64,000 bases of DNA from CBINFS01 sp966250015 (GCA_966250015.1 CBINFS010000003.1:1-64000), one strand, 5' to 3'; shown: positions 36,595 through 45,965, numbered from the stretch's first letter. Numbers and translations: made by a program. The notes: a model not told the origin generated them from the letters alone.

Positions 36595-37398
36595 TTATCG
36601 GCATACGGATCGCATATAATCGGCAATTGCCTCGACCAGGCGGTCAGGCTGGTCTTTCATCGGTGCGTGGCCGGCGCCTTCGATCAGGACCACGCGTGCG
36701 CCGGGAATCGCCCGTGCAACTCTTGTGGCGACTGATGGCGGGAGCAGTGGGTCGTCGGCGCCCCACAAGACGAGCGTGGGCAGCTTGATCTGCTTCAGCT
36801 TTTCTCGGATGCCCGTCGCGTCAAAGTCGAGATCGCGGAACGAAGGCCCAAACGTAAGCATCTGTGCTCGACTCTCTTCGCTTTTGAAGACGATGCCGAT
36901 GGGTGTGCGGGGAAGAATGCGCTGAAAAAACCAGTCTTTTCGGAAGAGGGTATTCACCATTCTATTTCCGGCAAGGGGTGGCAACAAGCGGGCATATCGG
37001 CTGAACCCTCCCGCATTGACCAGGATCAATCCTGAAAACAGATCAGGGTACAGGGCTACGGTAGCCGCAGCAATTTTGCCCCCCATCGAATGTCCGAGCA
37101 GGACCGGTTTTTCAAGACCGAGCTTTTCTGCGAAGGCGACACCCAGGCGTGCGAAGAGGTCCAGCGAATACGTAATGTTGGGTTTTTCGGACCGCCCTGT
37201 ACCCAAAAGATCCGGCGAATACAGCGGGATCTCCGCCTCCATGGTCTGATTGACAATGTGCCTGAACGTCCGATCGCCGGTAGTTCCGAATCCGTGAAGC
37301 GCTACCAATGGCCGGGTTGCTGCCACTTCCGGAAGGGCATAGTAGTACCAGTGGTTGTACCCGAGCAATTCGATTTCACCGGCCTGGAACTGACACAC
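36595..37398 (-). CDS. Alpha/beta hydrolase
   Basis: A 267-residue cytosolic alpha/beta hydrolase. Motifs are oxyanion LHGFGTTGD, nucleophile GHSMGGKIAAA, acid near VLWGADDPLLPP and histidine in GAGHAPMKDQPD. A cap region lies between (about 130-190). It resembles esterases, epoxide hydrolases and MenH-like enzymes without a specific signature, so the substrate is open. There is no signal peptide. It converges tail-to-tail with the fructosamine kinase gene and is divergent from polA. Confidence 0.88.
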   Translation of the reverse strand: MCQFQAGEIELLGYNHWYYYALPEVAATRPLVALHGFGTTGDRTFRHIVNQTMEAEIPLYSPDLLGTGRSEKPNITYSLDLFARLGVAFAEKLGLEKPVLLGHSMGGKIAAATVALYPDLFSGLILVNAGGFSRYARLLPPLAGNRMVNTLFRKDWFFQRILPRTPIGIVFKSEESRAQMLTFGPSFRDLDFDATGIREKLKQIKLPTLVLWGADDPLLPPSVATRVARAIPGARVVLIEGAGHAPMKDQPDRLVEAIADYMRSVCR

Positions 37399-37575
37399 GG
37401 TAAAGCAAAAGCGTCATACTGAAAAAGCGTTCGGACGGTAAAAGAAAGACGGTGCTTTTTTGATCCCATTGTTTAGTCAGATTGCGCGTATTCACCAACG
37501 CTGGCTTTATTACCATTTCAAACGGCTATATTAACGTTTCATTCGAGCTTCATACCAACAAAGTCTGAGTGTCTC

Positions 37576-40392
37576 ATGATCGAAGAACTGGCAGGTTCAG
37601 TGCGTAGTGATTTCCGGTTGAACCGGTTGTACCTCGTGGATGCGATGGCCCTCGCTTACCGTTCCCACTTTATCTTCATCAGCCGGCCGCTGATCAACTC
37701 GAAGGGCATGAATACGTCGGCCGCCTTCGGGTTTACGAATGCGCTGCTGAAGTTGATAGAAGACCACGGTATGGAGAACATCGCGGTGGTCTTCGACGCC
37801 GTGGGGCCCGAAGGAACGTTTCGGGACGAGATCTACGAAGCCTATAAGGCCAACCGCAGCCCCATACCGGAGGAGCTGGTCGACAGCCTTCCCATCATCA
37901 AACGGATCATACAGGCATTCAACATTCCTGTGCTCGAGATCCCCGGGGTCGAGGCCGACGACGTCATCGGGACGCTGGCCAAACGGGCGGAAAAAGAAGG
38001 GGCGGAGGTCGTCATCGTTTCGCCGGACAAGGATTTTCAGCAGCTCCTCAGCCCGCTGGTTTCCATCTTCAGACCGGCGCACCGCGGCGAGGAGTTTGAT
38101 CCGATCACGCCGGACACATTTCGGGAGAAATACGGGTTGGAGCCCGAACAATTCATCGACGTGCTGGCGTTGATGGGCGACGCGAGCGATAACGTCCCGG
38201 GTGTACCGGGTATCGGCGAGAAAACGGCGGCGCAGCTCATACAGAGCTATGGTTCGGTCGAAAACCTGCTGGAGCACGTCGACGAGGTGAAAGGGAAACG
38301 TGCAAAAGAAGGTCTGATGGAACACGCCGACGACGCCCTCCTGAGCAAGCGGCTGGTGACAATCCGCACGGACGTTGACGTGGACCTTGACTGGCACAAG
38401 TGTCGGATGGGTGAGCCGAACGTGGAAGAACTTGTTGCACTCTTTACGGAGCTCGAATTCAATACGCTTCTCAGGCGCGTCCAGGAGAACGATCTTTTTC
38501 GAACGTCCGGCCGGAGTAGTGTGGCGGTCTCACCAGGCGACATTCTGGAGGAATCCGACCTGACCTTCGATTTCGGCCCGTACGAAGCCCTCAAGCGGTA
38601 CGACCCGGAAAAGGCGAAATACAAGATCGTCCGTAACGAGCAGGAGCTTTATCAGCTTGCGGAAAACCTCAAGACCGTAGACACGATTTCGTTGGACACC
38701 GAGACGACGTCGACCGATCAGATGATGGCGTCGCTGGTGGGCATTTCGATGTCGTGGGAAGCGGGTACGGGCTGGTACGTGCCCACGCCGTTGCCGGACG
38801 GGATGAGTACGGAGCAAATTCTCGGAGTTTTGGGTCCGTTATTGCAAGAGAAAAATCTCATCGGCCACAATCTAAAATACGACATCGTCGTTTTAGCGCG
38901 GCACGGGTTACGTCTACACAAACCAGTGTTTGACACGATGGTCGCGCACTACCTGGTGTCGCCCGAGGAGCCGCACGGGCTTGACGCGGTGGCCCGGAAG
39001 TACCTGAACTACGTCAACATCCCCATCTCGTCGCTGATCGGAACGGGAAAGCAGCAGCTCTCGATGCGTGACGTTCCACTGGACGACATCGGGATCTACG
39101 CCTGTGAGGACGCTGACATCTCCCTACAGCTGCACGACATTTTCCAGAAGGAGCTAGAATCCGCCGGACTGCTAAAGATCGCGGAAGAGATGGAGTTTCC
39201 GCTGATCTACGTGTTGGCCGACATGGAGATGACGGGAATACGGGTTGACCCGGCGGTGCTATCGGAAATCTCTGAGATTCTGAACGAGCAGCTGAGCCGA
39301 ATCGAGGCCGAGATATATCGCGTGGCTGGGCGTGAGTTCAACATCGGCTCGACGCAGCAGCTATCGGATATCCTGTTCAACCGGCTCGGGCTGAGGGTTG
39401 TGGGGAAGACGTCCACGGGCAAGGCATCGACAAAGGAGACGGTGCTTTCCGAGCTGTGCGCCGATCACCCGTTGCCGTGCCTCATTCTCGACTGGCGCGA
39501 GGTGACGAAGCTCAAGAGCACGTACGTCGACGCGCTTGGCGGCCTGATCCATCCCGAAACCGGCCGGATCCACACCAACTTCAACCAGGTGATGGCAGCT
39601 ACGGGCCGATTGAGCTCGTACGGTCCAAATCTCCAGAACATACCGGTACGAACGGCGCTGGGGCGAGAGATCAGGAAAGCATTCGTACCGGAACGCGGCT
39701 GGAAGCTGATGGCGGCCGATTACGTGCAGATCGAGCTTCGAATTCTGGCTTCGATGAGCGGGGACGAGGCCATGCAGGAAGCCTTCCGGAAAGGTGAGGA
39801 CATCCACGCCGCTACGGCTGCCCGGGTTTTCGGTGTCCCGCTTGACAAGGTAACGCGCGATCAGCGGCGGAAGGCGAAAGAAGTGAATTACGGGATCCCG
39901 TACGGCGTCTCCGCCTGGGGGCTTGCTCAACGACTCCGTGCACCCGTGAAGGAAGCGCAGGACTTGATCGACCAGTACATGCGATCTTATCCACGCATCA
40001 CCCAGTTCCTCGCGAAGCTCGTTGAAGACGCCAGGCAAAAAGGGTACGCCGAAACCATGCTCGGACGTCGGCGATACATTCCCGGCATCAATGCTCGAAA
40101 CCGAAATGAACGCTCGGCGGCTGAACGGATTGCGGTGAACATGCCCATTCAAGGCACACAGGCGGACATGATCAAGATCGCCATGGTACGCCTCAAGCAG
40201 CGCATGGATAAAGAGAAGCTCAGGAGCCGGATGCTACTACAGGTACACGACGAGCTTATTTTCGAGGCGCCGGAAGAAGAGCTCGACGTGCTTGCCGCAA
40301 TGCTCCGCGAGGAGATGACCGGGGCGCTCGAGCTGCGTGTACCGGTTGAAGTAGACATCAACGTTGCCGACAACTGGCTCGACGCGCACTGA
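37576..40392 (+). CDS. polA: DNA polymerase I
   Basis: A 938-residue, three-domain polymerase. The 5' nuclease is about 1-310 (AVVFDAVGPEGTFRDE, VEADDVIGTLA, GDASDNVPGVPGIGEKTA). The 3'-5' exonuclease (about 345-530) appears active, with SLDTETTS, GHNLKYDIV and YACEDADISLQLHD carrying the acidic residues. In the polymerase, AADYVQIELRILASMSGD and QVHDELIFEAPEEE hold the metal aspartates. In the O-helix the usual Phe (E. coli Phe762) is Tyr772 (KEVNYGIPYGVS). It fills gaps in Okazaki fragments and repair. It is monocistronic or leads the M16 peptidase genes, which begin 24 bases downstream. Confidence 0.97.
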   Translation: MIEELAGSVRSDFRLNRLYLVDAMALAYRSHFIFISRPLINSKGMNTSAAFGFTNALLKLIEDHGMENIAVVFDAVGPEGTFRDEIYEAYKANRSPIPEELVDSLPIIKRIIQAFNIPVLEIPGVEADDVIGTLAKRAEKEGAEVVIVSPDKDFQQLLSPLVSIFRPAHRGEEFDPITPDTFREKYGLEPEQFIDVLALMGDASDNVPGVPGIGEKTAAQLIQSYGSVENLLEHVDEVKGKRAKEGLMEHADDALLSKRLVTIRTDVDVDLDWHKCRMGEPNVEELVALFTELEFNTLLRRVQENDLFRTSGRSSVAVSPGDILEESDLTFDFGPYEALKRYDPEKAKYKIVRNEQELYQLAENLKTVDTISLDTETTSTDQMMASLVGISMSWEAGTGWYVPTPLPDGMSTEQILGVLGPLLQEKNLIGHNLKYDIVVLARHGLRLHKPVFDTMVAHYLVSPEEPHGLDAVARKYLNYVNIPISSLIGTGKQQLSMRDVPLDDIGIYACEDADISLQLHDIFQKELESAGLLKIAEEMEFPLIYVLADMEMTGIRVDPAVLSEISEILNEQLSRIEAEIYRVAGREFNIGSTQQLSDILFNRLGLRVVGKTSTGKASTKETVLSELCADHPLPCLILDWREVTKLKSTYVDALGGLIHPETGRIHTNFNQVMAATGRLSSYGPNLQNIPVRTALGREIRKAFVPERGWKLMAADYVQIELRILASMSGDEAMQEAFRKGEDIHAATAARVFGVPLDKVTRDQRRKAKEVNYGIPYGVSAWGLAQRLRAPVKEAQDLIDQYMRSYPRITQFLAKLVEDARQKGYAETMLGRRRYIPGINARNRNERSAAERIAVNMPIQGTQADMIKIAMVRLKQRMDKEKLRSRMLLQVHDELIFEAPEEELDVLAAMLREEMTGALELRVPVEVDINVADNWLDAH

Positions 40393-40416
40393 AATCGACA
40401 GTAACCAACTTGAATA

Positions 40417-41724
40417 ATGGAGCGAATCAACGCGCAGTGCCCCGTTACGATAGACGGGTTCGATTTTGTGGAGGAGTCAGGCGGGATATTCGAGTACCGT
40501 CTCGCCTCAAACGGGCTACAGGTTCTGCTTTTACCGCAACCGGTCGTGCCGGTGGTGGCCTTTATGGTCACCTATCGAGTTGGAAGCAGGAACGAGGTGA
40601 CCGGCCTGACCGGGGCAACACACATGCTCGAGCACCTGATGTTCAAGGGAACCGAGAAGTTCAACCGGAAGCTGAACAATTCGGTATTTAACGTGCTTCA
40701 GAGCGTCGGCGCACAGGTCAACGCCACGACTTGGTATGACCGGACGAATTACTACGAGCTGCTTCCCAAGGACTATCTGCCCCTTGCCATCGAAATCGAA
40801 GCCGATCGCATGCGCGGGGCACTGATCAACGAGGAGGACCTGGAAAGCGAACGCACGGTGATCCTGAACGAATTCGACCGCGGCAAGAACGACCCGGTCC
40901 GCAATCTATACGACAGCGTTTGGAGCACCGCATTCGTCGCGCATCCGTATCACCACCCAACGATTGGGTGGCGGAGCGACATCGAAAACGCGACGGTGAA
41001 AGGCCTGAGGCATTTTTACGACACCTACTATCGCCCGGACAATGCCACGGTATCGGTGCTCGGCGACTTCGAACCCGAGGCCTCGTTAGAGCTAATCCGT
41101 CAGCATTTCGGCGGTATTACCAATCCCTCCGAGCCCATCCCGGACGTGACGACCCGTGAGCCCGAGCAAAATGGCGAGCGGCGTGTCACGGTGCGGCAAG
41201 CCGGGCAGGTAGGGAGCCTGATGCTTGCCTTTAAGTCGCCACCCGGTCTCGATCGAGACGTCGAAGCGCTGGACGTTCTTGCGATGGTGCTTTCGACAGG
41301 GAAAAACAGCCGGTTATTCAGCCGTCTAACTGACAAAGGCCTCACCACGAACGTCGGCGCCACGGCTTCCCGGCTGCGCGATCCCGGATTGTTTTACCTG
41401 TTTGCATTCCTCACTCCCGGCACCGAGCATGAGATCGTCGAAGAGGAGATCTGGAACGCGCTGGAGGAAATCAAGGATAAAGGGATTACGGAGGCGGAAC
41501 TGCGACGGGCAAAAAACCAGCTCAGAGCCCAGGAGATTTTTGGACGAGACGGTGTATTTGCCGTCGCAAGCCAGCTAAACGAGGCCATTGCCGCGGGCGA
41601 TTGGAAGCTTTACACCGCTTACCTCGACCGAATAGCGGCTGTCGATGTCGAAAGCGTTCAGCGGGTTGCTAAAACTTACTGCGTGAGAGACCGCAGCACG
41701 GTGGGCAGGTATATCCCAAGCTGA
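40417..41724 (+). CDS. M16 zinc peptidase, catalytic subunit
   Basis: A 435-residue M16B peptidase subunit with the inverted zinc motif HxxEH at residues 69-73 (GATHMLEHLMFKGTEKF) and the distal glutamate region ERTVILNEFDRGKND. The C-terminal lobe has SRLTDKGLTTNVGA in place of the R...Y pair that binds the substrate carboxyl group, so it probably needs the next protein to complete the active site. No signal peptide is visible. It forms a tandem with the following gene, with a 4-base gap, as in heterodimeric processing-protease relatives. Confidence 0.93.
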   Translation: MERINAQCPVTIDGFDFVEESGGIFEYRLASNGLQVLLLPQPVVPVVAFMVTYRVGSRNEVTGLTGATHMLEHLMFKGTEKFNRKLNNSVFNVLQSVGAQVNATTWYDRTNYYELLPKDYLPLAIEIEADRMRGALINEEDLESERTVILNEFDRGKNDPVRNLYDSVWSTAFVAHPYHHPTIGWRSDIENATVKGLRHFYDTYYRPDNATVSVLGDFEPEASLELIRQHFGGITNPSEPIPDVTTREPEQNGERRVTVRQAGQVGSLMLAFKSPPGLDRDVEALDVLAMVLSTGKNSRLFSRLTDKGLTTNVGATASRLRDPGLFYLFAFLTPGTEHEIVEEEIWNALEEIKDKGITEAELRRAKNQLRAQEIFGRDGVFAVASQLNEAIAAGDWKLYTAYLDRIAAVDVESVQRVAKTYCVRDRSTVGRYIPS

Positions 41725-41728
41725 CGTT

Positions 41729-43042
41729 TTGGCAGAAGGCACTTTTCCAAATCGAACCATTCATCCGAGTGTCGGAATGTTTGCAGAGCGTGTCATCGAG
41801 GAGCAGTATGGCTCCTGCCGTCTGATTTTGTTGCCCACACCTGTAGAGTCCGTCGTCTCGTTCGGCGGGTCGTTCGAGACGTTCCCCGATACAGGCGCCG
41901 GGGAGGAGCTTCTACAGCGTCTCACGGTGATGCTCCTCGACAAAGGGACACGGTCTCGCAACCGATTTGAAGTGGCCGAAGTGCTCGAAGAGCGGGGCGC
42001 CGAGCTTCGTTTCAGCTCAAGCGAGCTTCGCGTCACCTATTCGGGACGTGTGCTGCGCGAGCACATTCGAGACGTGCTCGAAGTGGCCGTGGAGCAGCTG
42101 ACCGAACCCGCATTCGACGAGCAGGAGTTCGAAAAAACTCGGACGCAGCTGGCGGCATCGATCCGACGCTCGGCCGAAATCACGAGCACACAGGCAGGAG
42201 CTGCCCTCTCACGAGCGCTTTTCCCCCGATCCCACCCAAATTACGTCGAAACGGTGGAGGAGGCGCTCGAAAAGCTCGCATCATATAGCGTCGAGGACGT
42301 TCGTGCCTATCACCGAGATCGTTTCAGGTTTAATGGACACATCCTCGTCTTTGCTGGCGATCTGGATACCGAAGCCATTCAGGAGACGGTCGAACGGCAT
42401 TTTGCTCAGGCGGAGTCTCCTCGAAACACTCCCAAATACTCTAAGAATGCTATTTATCAGGCTGCGGGGAGAAGTGTGGTCGACATGCGGGAGAAGAGCA
42501 ACATCGACGTCAGGATGGGGCACGGGATACCCGTCAAAAGAAAGGATCCTGCCTTTTTACCCCTGTATCTGAGCGTTTTCGTGCTCGGCGGCAACTTCTC
42601 GGCGCGATTGATGACCACAATCCGGGATCAGATGGGCCTCACGTACGGGATAGGGGCGAGCCTCTCAGGCATATCCACCGAATACGAGGGGCACTGGCAG
42701 GTTGCCGTCACGTTGAGCCGCGAAAACGTCGAGAAAGGCGTCGAGGCCACGATGCAAGAGGTGCGACGATTCGTTGATGAGGGGATTACAGACGAGGAGC
42801 TCCGCACCGTAAAAAAGACGATTGAGGGGTCCTACCAGGTCGGGTTGGCCACCACACGAGGATTGACGTTTACGCTGCTCCACAATGCCGAAAGGGGGTT
42901 CGACGTGTCGTACATGGACACCTTCCTCGACGAAGTCGAGGCGGTGACACTCGACCAGGCCCGGAGTGCAATTGAAACCTACCTTCACCCTGAGCACCTA
43001 CACCTGGCCTACGCCGGAGGCCTGGACGGCGTGATCAGTTGA
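41729..43042 (+). CDS. M16 peptidase-like protein, non-catalytic subunit
   Basis: A 437-residue M16 homologue. TTG 41729 starts 4 bases after the preceding stop; ATG 41777 is a possible shorter start. It has no HxxEH motif (GGSFETFPDTGAGEELLQRL stands there), so it is inactive alone. It has the R...Y element in the C-terminal lobe (ARLMTTIRDQMGLTYGIGASL) that the partner lacks. This split of zinc site and substrate-binding pair between two adjacent genes is the known M16B heterodimer pattern. Confidence 0.9.
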   Translation: MAEGTFPNRTIHPSVGMFAERVIEEQYGSCRLILLPTPVESVVSFGGSFETFPDTGAGEELLQRLTVMLLDKGTRSRNRFEVAEVLEERGAELRFSSSELRVTYSGRVLREHIRDVLEVAVEQLTEPAFDEQEFEKTRTQLAASIRRSAEITSTQAGAALSRALFPRSHPNYVETVEEALEKLASYSVEDVRAYHRDRFRFNGHILVFAGDLDTEAIQETVERHFAQAESPRNTPKYSKNAIYQAAGRSVVDMREKSNIDVRMGHGIPVKRKDPAFLPLYLSVFVLGGNFSARLMTTIRDQMGLTYGIGASLSGISTEYEGHWQVAVTLSRENVEKGVEATMQEVRRFVDEGITDEELRTVKKTIEGSYQVGLATTRGLTFTLLHNAERGFDVSYMDTFLDEVEAVTLDQARSAIETYLHPEHLHLAYAGGLDGVIS

Positions 43043-43481
43043 TTTTTTTACTTATGCAGGCCGAATGCGGAGGTATGCGCAAATAAATACTTAAAAAACA
43101 TGTAATACCGGCCCCCGAGCCTGGATCCATATTAGGGTTCTGGTAGGTAGGACCGCAATGCTGTTGCATTTGATTTCCTGGATCTCCACCTTCGCGGAGA
43201 TGATGTATTTATGTAGTGTTTCTGGTAGCACTGTACATCACGCCTTCGATCTTCGCGGATCTAAAAACACATCTGCGCAAATCTGCGTCCATCAGCGGAC
43301 AGTAGTCCAGTATCATCCTCTCGTCTTCGAGCCTTCGTGTTCAATTAAATCATTTCCGTGATAAATCAGCTTTCACCAGATCATTACCGACCAGAGTGGA
43401 CCGGGGAGGGGGTGGGTGCGTTTGCACTTGTGGTAACTCATCGCCGGATAATTGAGACGAAAATAGAGTGGGAGGTGGAAA
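43043..43481. repeat. 439-base intergenic region with short 10-base repeats and hairpins
   Basis: No gene is seen here. At 43271-43300 three tandem 10-base units occur (ATCTGCGCAA, ATCTGCGTCC, ATCAGCGGAC). CTTCGCGGA occurs twice (near 43190-43198 and 43251-43259), the first inside an ATCTCC...GGAGAT inverted repeat (43182-43187 with 43196-43201). TCGTCTTCGAGCCTTCGTG follows at 43321-43339. Such 'atctgcg / cttcgtg' strings resemble dispersed intergenic repeats of some Bacteroidota and Chlorobi genomes; dispersal cannot be tested here. The last 100 bases include the GGGAGGTGG ribosome site of the next gene. Confidence 0.5.
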
Positions 43482-44057
43482 GTGGGAAATCGAGAGGACA
43501 CCATAAAGAAGCGCCTGAGCGATCAGCTCGCGCTCGAAAGGCACATACTGGAGGCCGTCGAGCGGCAACGGGGCGAAGATAGCCTGAGGGAAAACCTTGA
43601 AGCCAACAAGGTCGTGATCGAGATCGAGCAGGTGCTCAAAAGCCACGTTGCAACACTGGAGACCCTTGCCGACGAGTACGGAGCCGGCACGTCGTCATTA
43701 CTCAAGAAGGCGGTGACCGAGCTTGCGGGCGTCGCAGCCGGCCTTTACGACAAGGTGCGGGACCAGGAAGTATCGCGGATGATACGCGACGATTACACGG
43801 CGCTCAGCCTGGCAGCGATGGGGTACACGGCGTTTCACACCTTCGGACTGGTCATACAGGAGCAGCGAATCGCCGACGTCGCCCTTTCGCATTTGAAAGA
43901 CCTCACGCCACTCCTGGTCAGGATTAGCCAGGTGCTGCCGCTCGTCGTGGCGAGTGAAACCGCCAAGGACCTTGGGCTCAACCTGGATCCGAATATCGGC
44001 GCCACGGCCGCTAACAACACCCACCAGGCCTGGCGTCACGAAGTAACGGCAACCTGA
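43482..44057 (+). CDS. Uncharacterised helical protein, possibly ferritin-like fold
   Basis: A 191-residue protein starting at GTG 43482, well supported by GGGAGGTGG 6-8 bases upstream. It is predicted all-helical: an N-terminal coiled segment (LALERHILEAVERQ), then four helices with spaced Glu/His (YTALSLAAMGYTAFHTFGLV, VALSHLKDLTPLLVRISQVL) that recall YciE/YciF-type ferritin-like proteins of stress responses. The resemblance is by pattern only. No signal peptide is seen. It is followed by a hairpin shared with the convergent PspC gene. Confidence 0.7.
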   Translation: MGNREDTIKKRLSDQLALERHILEAVERQRGEDSLRENLEANKVVIEIEQVLKSHVATLETLADEYGAGTSSLLKKAVTELAGVAAGLYDKVRDQEVSRMIRDDYTALSLAAMGYTAFHTFGLVIQEQRIADVALSHLKDLTPLLVRISQVLPLVVASETAKDLGLNLDPNIGATAANNTHQAWRHEVTAT

Positions 44058-44073
44058 CCCACGATTCATTCTG

Positions 44074-44108
44074 AAAAAAGGGGCCGGCAGATTCCTTCTA
44101 CCGGCCCC
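44074..44108. terminator. Terminator between the helical orphan and the PspC gene
   Basis: GGGGCCGG (44080-44087) pairs with CCGGCCCC (44101-44108). A run of six A (44074-44079) supplies a U-tail on the minus strand, so it ends the PspC transcript strongly. The + side tail (ATAGGTTTTA) is weaker. Confidence 0.85.
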
Positions 44109-44143
44109 TCATAGGTTTTAAGAAACGTCGAGACGGTGCACGT

Positions 44144-44782
44144 CTAGACGTCCCGGATGATCGTGATTCGTTCTTCGACCGTGGTCACCTCCGGCTTGGG
44201 CATTACGAAGGCCAGAATCAAATAGGCAATCAGGAATGAGCCCTGCGTCGCAATCGTACCGATCACAAACGCGATCCGGACGAGCGTCGGGTCGATGGCA
44301 AAGTATTCGGCGATGCCGCCCGCAACTCCGGCAATCTTCTTATCGGCCGACTTAACGAGCCGTTTTTTCGTTTTTCCCGACTGACCCGGCACCTCTTTTT
44401 CGGCTTTCAGCGTCGTCGAACCCTTTTTGACGCGTGCGACCTTTTTGGTCTTCTTTTTTGGCCTCCAGGAAAGCACACCGAACCCGATAAGGATGATCAG
44501 AATCCCGGCAAGCCAGGGCAGCATACTCACGAGAATGCTGAAATCGAACCCGTTCCAGATTCCAAGCTCCTGGAATAGATAGGCAACCCCGACGACAATG
44601 AGGGAGAGCCCGGCTATCGTCGGCAGGTTCCAGAAACCCTGCCTTTTTTCGGTCGATTCGTCATCGAACAGGATGGTCTCGAGGTCCTCATCCGACAGGG
44701 CTTCGAGGTCCAACGTATTTTCGGACTCATCCAGGAAGGATCGTTCTTCTTCAACGACTCGTCTTTGAGTACGTGTATTCAT
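44144..44782 (-). CDS. PspC-domain membrane protein
   Basis: A 212-residue protein. An acidic cytoplasmic N-terminus (1-60) is followed by two membrane helices (about 63-83 and 90-108), a basic linker rich in lysine (KKTKKVARVKKG), and a C-terminal PspC domain with one or two helices (KSADKKIAGVAGGIAEYFAIDP, then LVRIAFVIGT and FLIAYLILAFVMP). PspC domains act in envelope-stress sensing. Fusion to an upstream two-helix DUF5668-like module is common in Bacteroidota. It lies next to a folate gene and has its own strong terminator. Confidence 0.88.
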   Translation of the reverse strand: MNTRTQRRVVEEERSFLDESENTLDLEALSDEDLETILFDDESTEKRQGFWNLPTIAGLSLIVVGVAYLFQELGIWNGFDFSILVSMLPWLAGILIILIGFGVLSWRPKKKTKKVARVKKGSTTLKAEKEVPGQSGKTKKRLVKSADKKIAGVAGGIAEYFAIDPTLVRIAFVIGTIATQGSFLIAYLILAFVMPKPEVTTVEERITIIRDV

Positions 44783-44826
44783 ATTTAGCAGGTTTCTATC
44801 GTTGCTGACACACTGACTCTACGTGA

Positions 44827-45438
44827 TCAGGATGCCGATGTTACGCACTTGTCGGGTCGATAGACCTCCTTATCGGTAATGATAACGGATACGGGGACGT
44901 CATGTTCTTCCTCGGGCACGACGTCGACGAGGCATTCGTCAAAGATCGGGCACAGGGTTGGTACGGTCATCCGCCTGAGGAACTCATCGTAGTACCCGAA
45001 TCCGTGTCCAATCCGATGGCCATTTCTGCCGGCGCCCAGCGCCGGCACTATTACGGCGTCGATCTTCTCGATCGGAACGGTTTGAGTCCCGATTGGTTCA
45101 TGGATGCCCCAGCGGTTGACTACGAGTCTGTCCTCGGATTCAAACGGTACGTGGCGGAGACGCTCGGACCCGTCGCTTGCCACACCAAAGTTAACAACGA
45201 CTGGAAGAACAATTTGTTTTTTCTGTGCATGAAGGAAATACAGGAGCGGTCTGACGTCGACTTCGTGCCGGGGAATCACGGGCCAGTACGAATGTACGAT
45301 AGCTGCAGCCTGTAGCTCGGGAAGGGACTTCATCCGTTCGACGATGGCCGTGCTTTTTTCCTGATAGGCCACGTCAGTGAGACGAGCCCTGCGTTCGAGC
45401 AGCGTGGCGCGTATGGCTTCCTTCAGGACTGACATCAT
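44827..45438 (-). CDS. 5-formyltetrahydrofolate cyclo-ligase
   Basis: A 203-residue protein of the YgfA/MTHFS family, which converts 5-formyl-THF to 5,10-methenyl-THF using ATP. The start is one of two adjacent ATGs. The N-terminus (KEAIRATLLERRARLTD) and ATP/folate site (VPALGAGRNGHRIGHGFGYYDEFL) are characteristic, with VIVPALG upstream. Length is normal. It is divergent from the carboxymuconolactone-decarboxylase-family gene, with 63 bases between starts. It rescues the folate pool used by gcvT and the purine pathway. Confidence 0.93.
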   Translation of the reverse strand: MMSVLKEAIRATLLERRARLTDVAYQEKSTAIVERMKSLPELQAAAIVHSYWPVIPRHEVDVRPLLYFLHAQKKQIVLPVVVNFGVASDGSERLRHVPFESEDRLVVNRWGIHEPIGTQTVPIEKIDAVIVPALGAGRNGHRIGHGFGYYDEFLRRMTVPTLCPIFDECLVDVVPEEEHDVPVSVIITDKEVYRPDKCVTSAS

Positions 45439-45501
45439 ACACTACGGAATACCAGCATAGTCGGGCCCTTTAAGGTACGATGGGGGCGCCATCGAGTCGT
45501 T

Positions 45502-45879
45502 ATGGAAACTAAGGAAAAAATGGATCGACTCTCGGAGTTCGAGGCGTATCGCGAGCGAATGAACCGCCGGATTCTCGAAGAAAAGGATCACGTGGGTATC
45601 AAGCGGTTCTTTAATCTTGATTCTGCGGCATACCGGGACGGGGCGCTCGACGCGAAAACGAAGGAGCTGCTCGGTCTCGTGGCCTCGATGGTGCTTCGGT
45701 GCAACGACTGCATCGATTACCACCTGTTGCGATGCGTCGAAGCAGGTTATACCGACGAAGAGCTGGACGATGCGATGAACGTAGCCCTGGTCGTGGGTGG
45801 ATCGATCGTGATTCCGCACCTTCGACACGCAGTGGAGACCGTCGATCTCATCCGGGCAAGGGTGCAGGAAGCCGGGTAA
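45502..45879 (+). CDS. Carboxymuconolactone decarboxylase/AhpD-family protein
   Basis: A 125-residue protein with the AhpD-like redox motif CNDCIDYHLLRCVEAG (CxxC followed by His), inside the CMD domain spanning most of the chain (LDAKTKELLGLVASMVLRC ... DDAMNVALVVGGSIVIPHL). Members with CxxC are peroxidase- or thiol-linked reductases; those with other substrates are decarboxylases, so the activity is unsettled. No partner peroxiredoxin is nearby. A terminator-like hairpin lies about 90 bases downstream, before ffh. Confidence 0.9.
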   Translation: METKEKMDRLSEFEAYRERMNRRILEEKDHVGIKRFFNLDSAAYRDGALDAKTKELLGLVASMVLRCNDCIDYHLLRCVEAGYTDEELDDAMNVALVVGGSIVIPHLRHAVETVDLIRARVQEAG

Positions 45880-45965
45880 GCCTTTAAAGACATTGTGTGA
45901 AGCCACACATTCCTGCATAGATTGGTTTGTAATTATTTAGCGATTGACGTACATTATCTCGTCTG

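Noticed and set aside
43158..43361. 67-codon ORF inside the repeat-bearing gap
   Set aside because: It reads through the short repeats and hairpins, shows no protein features and lacks a ribosome site.
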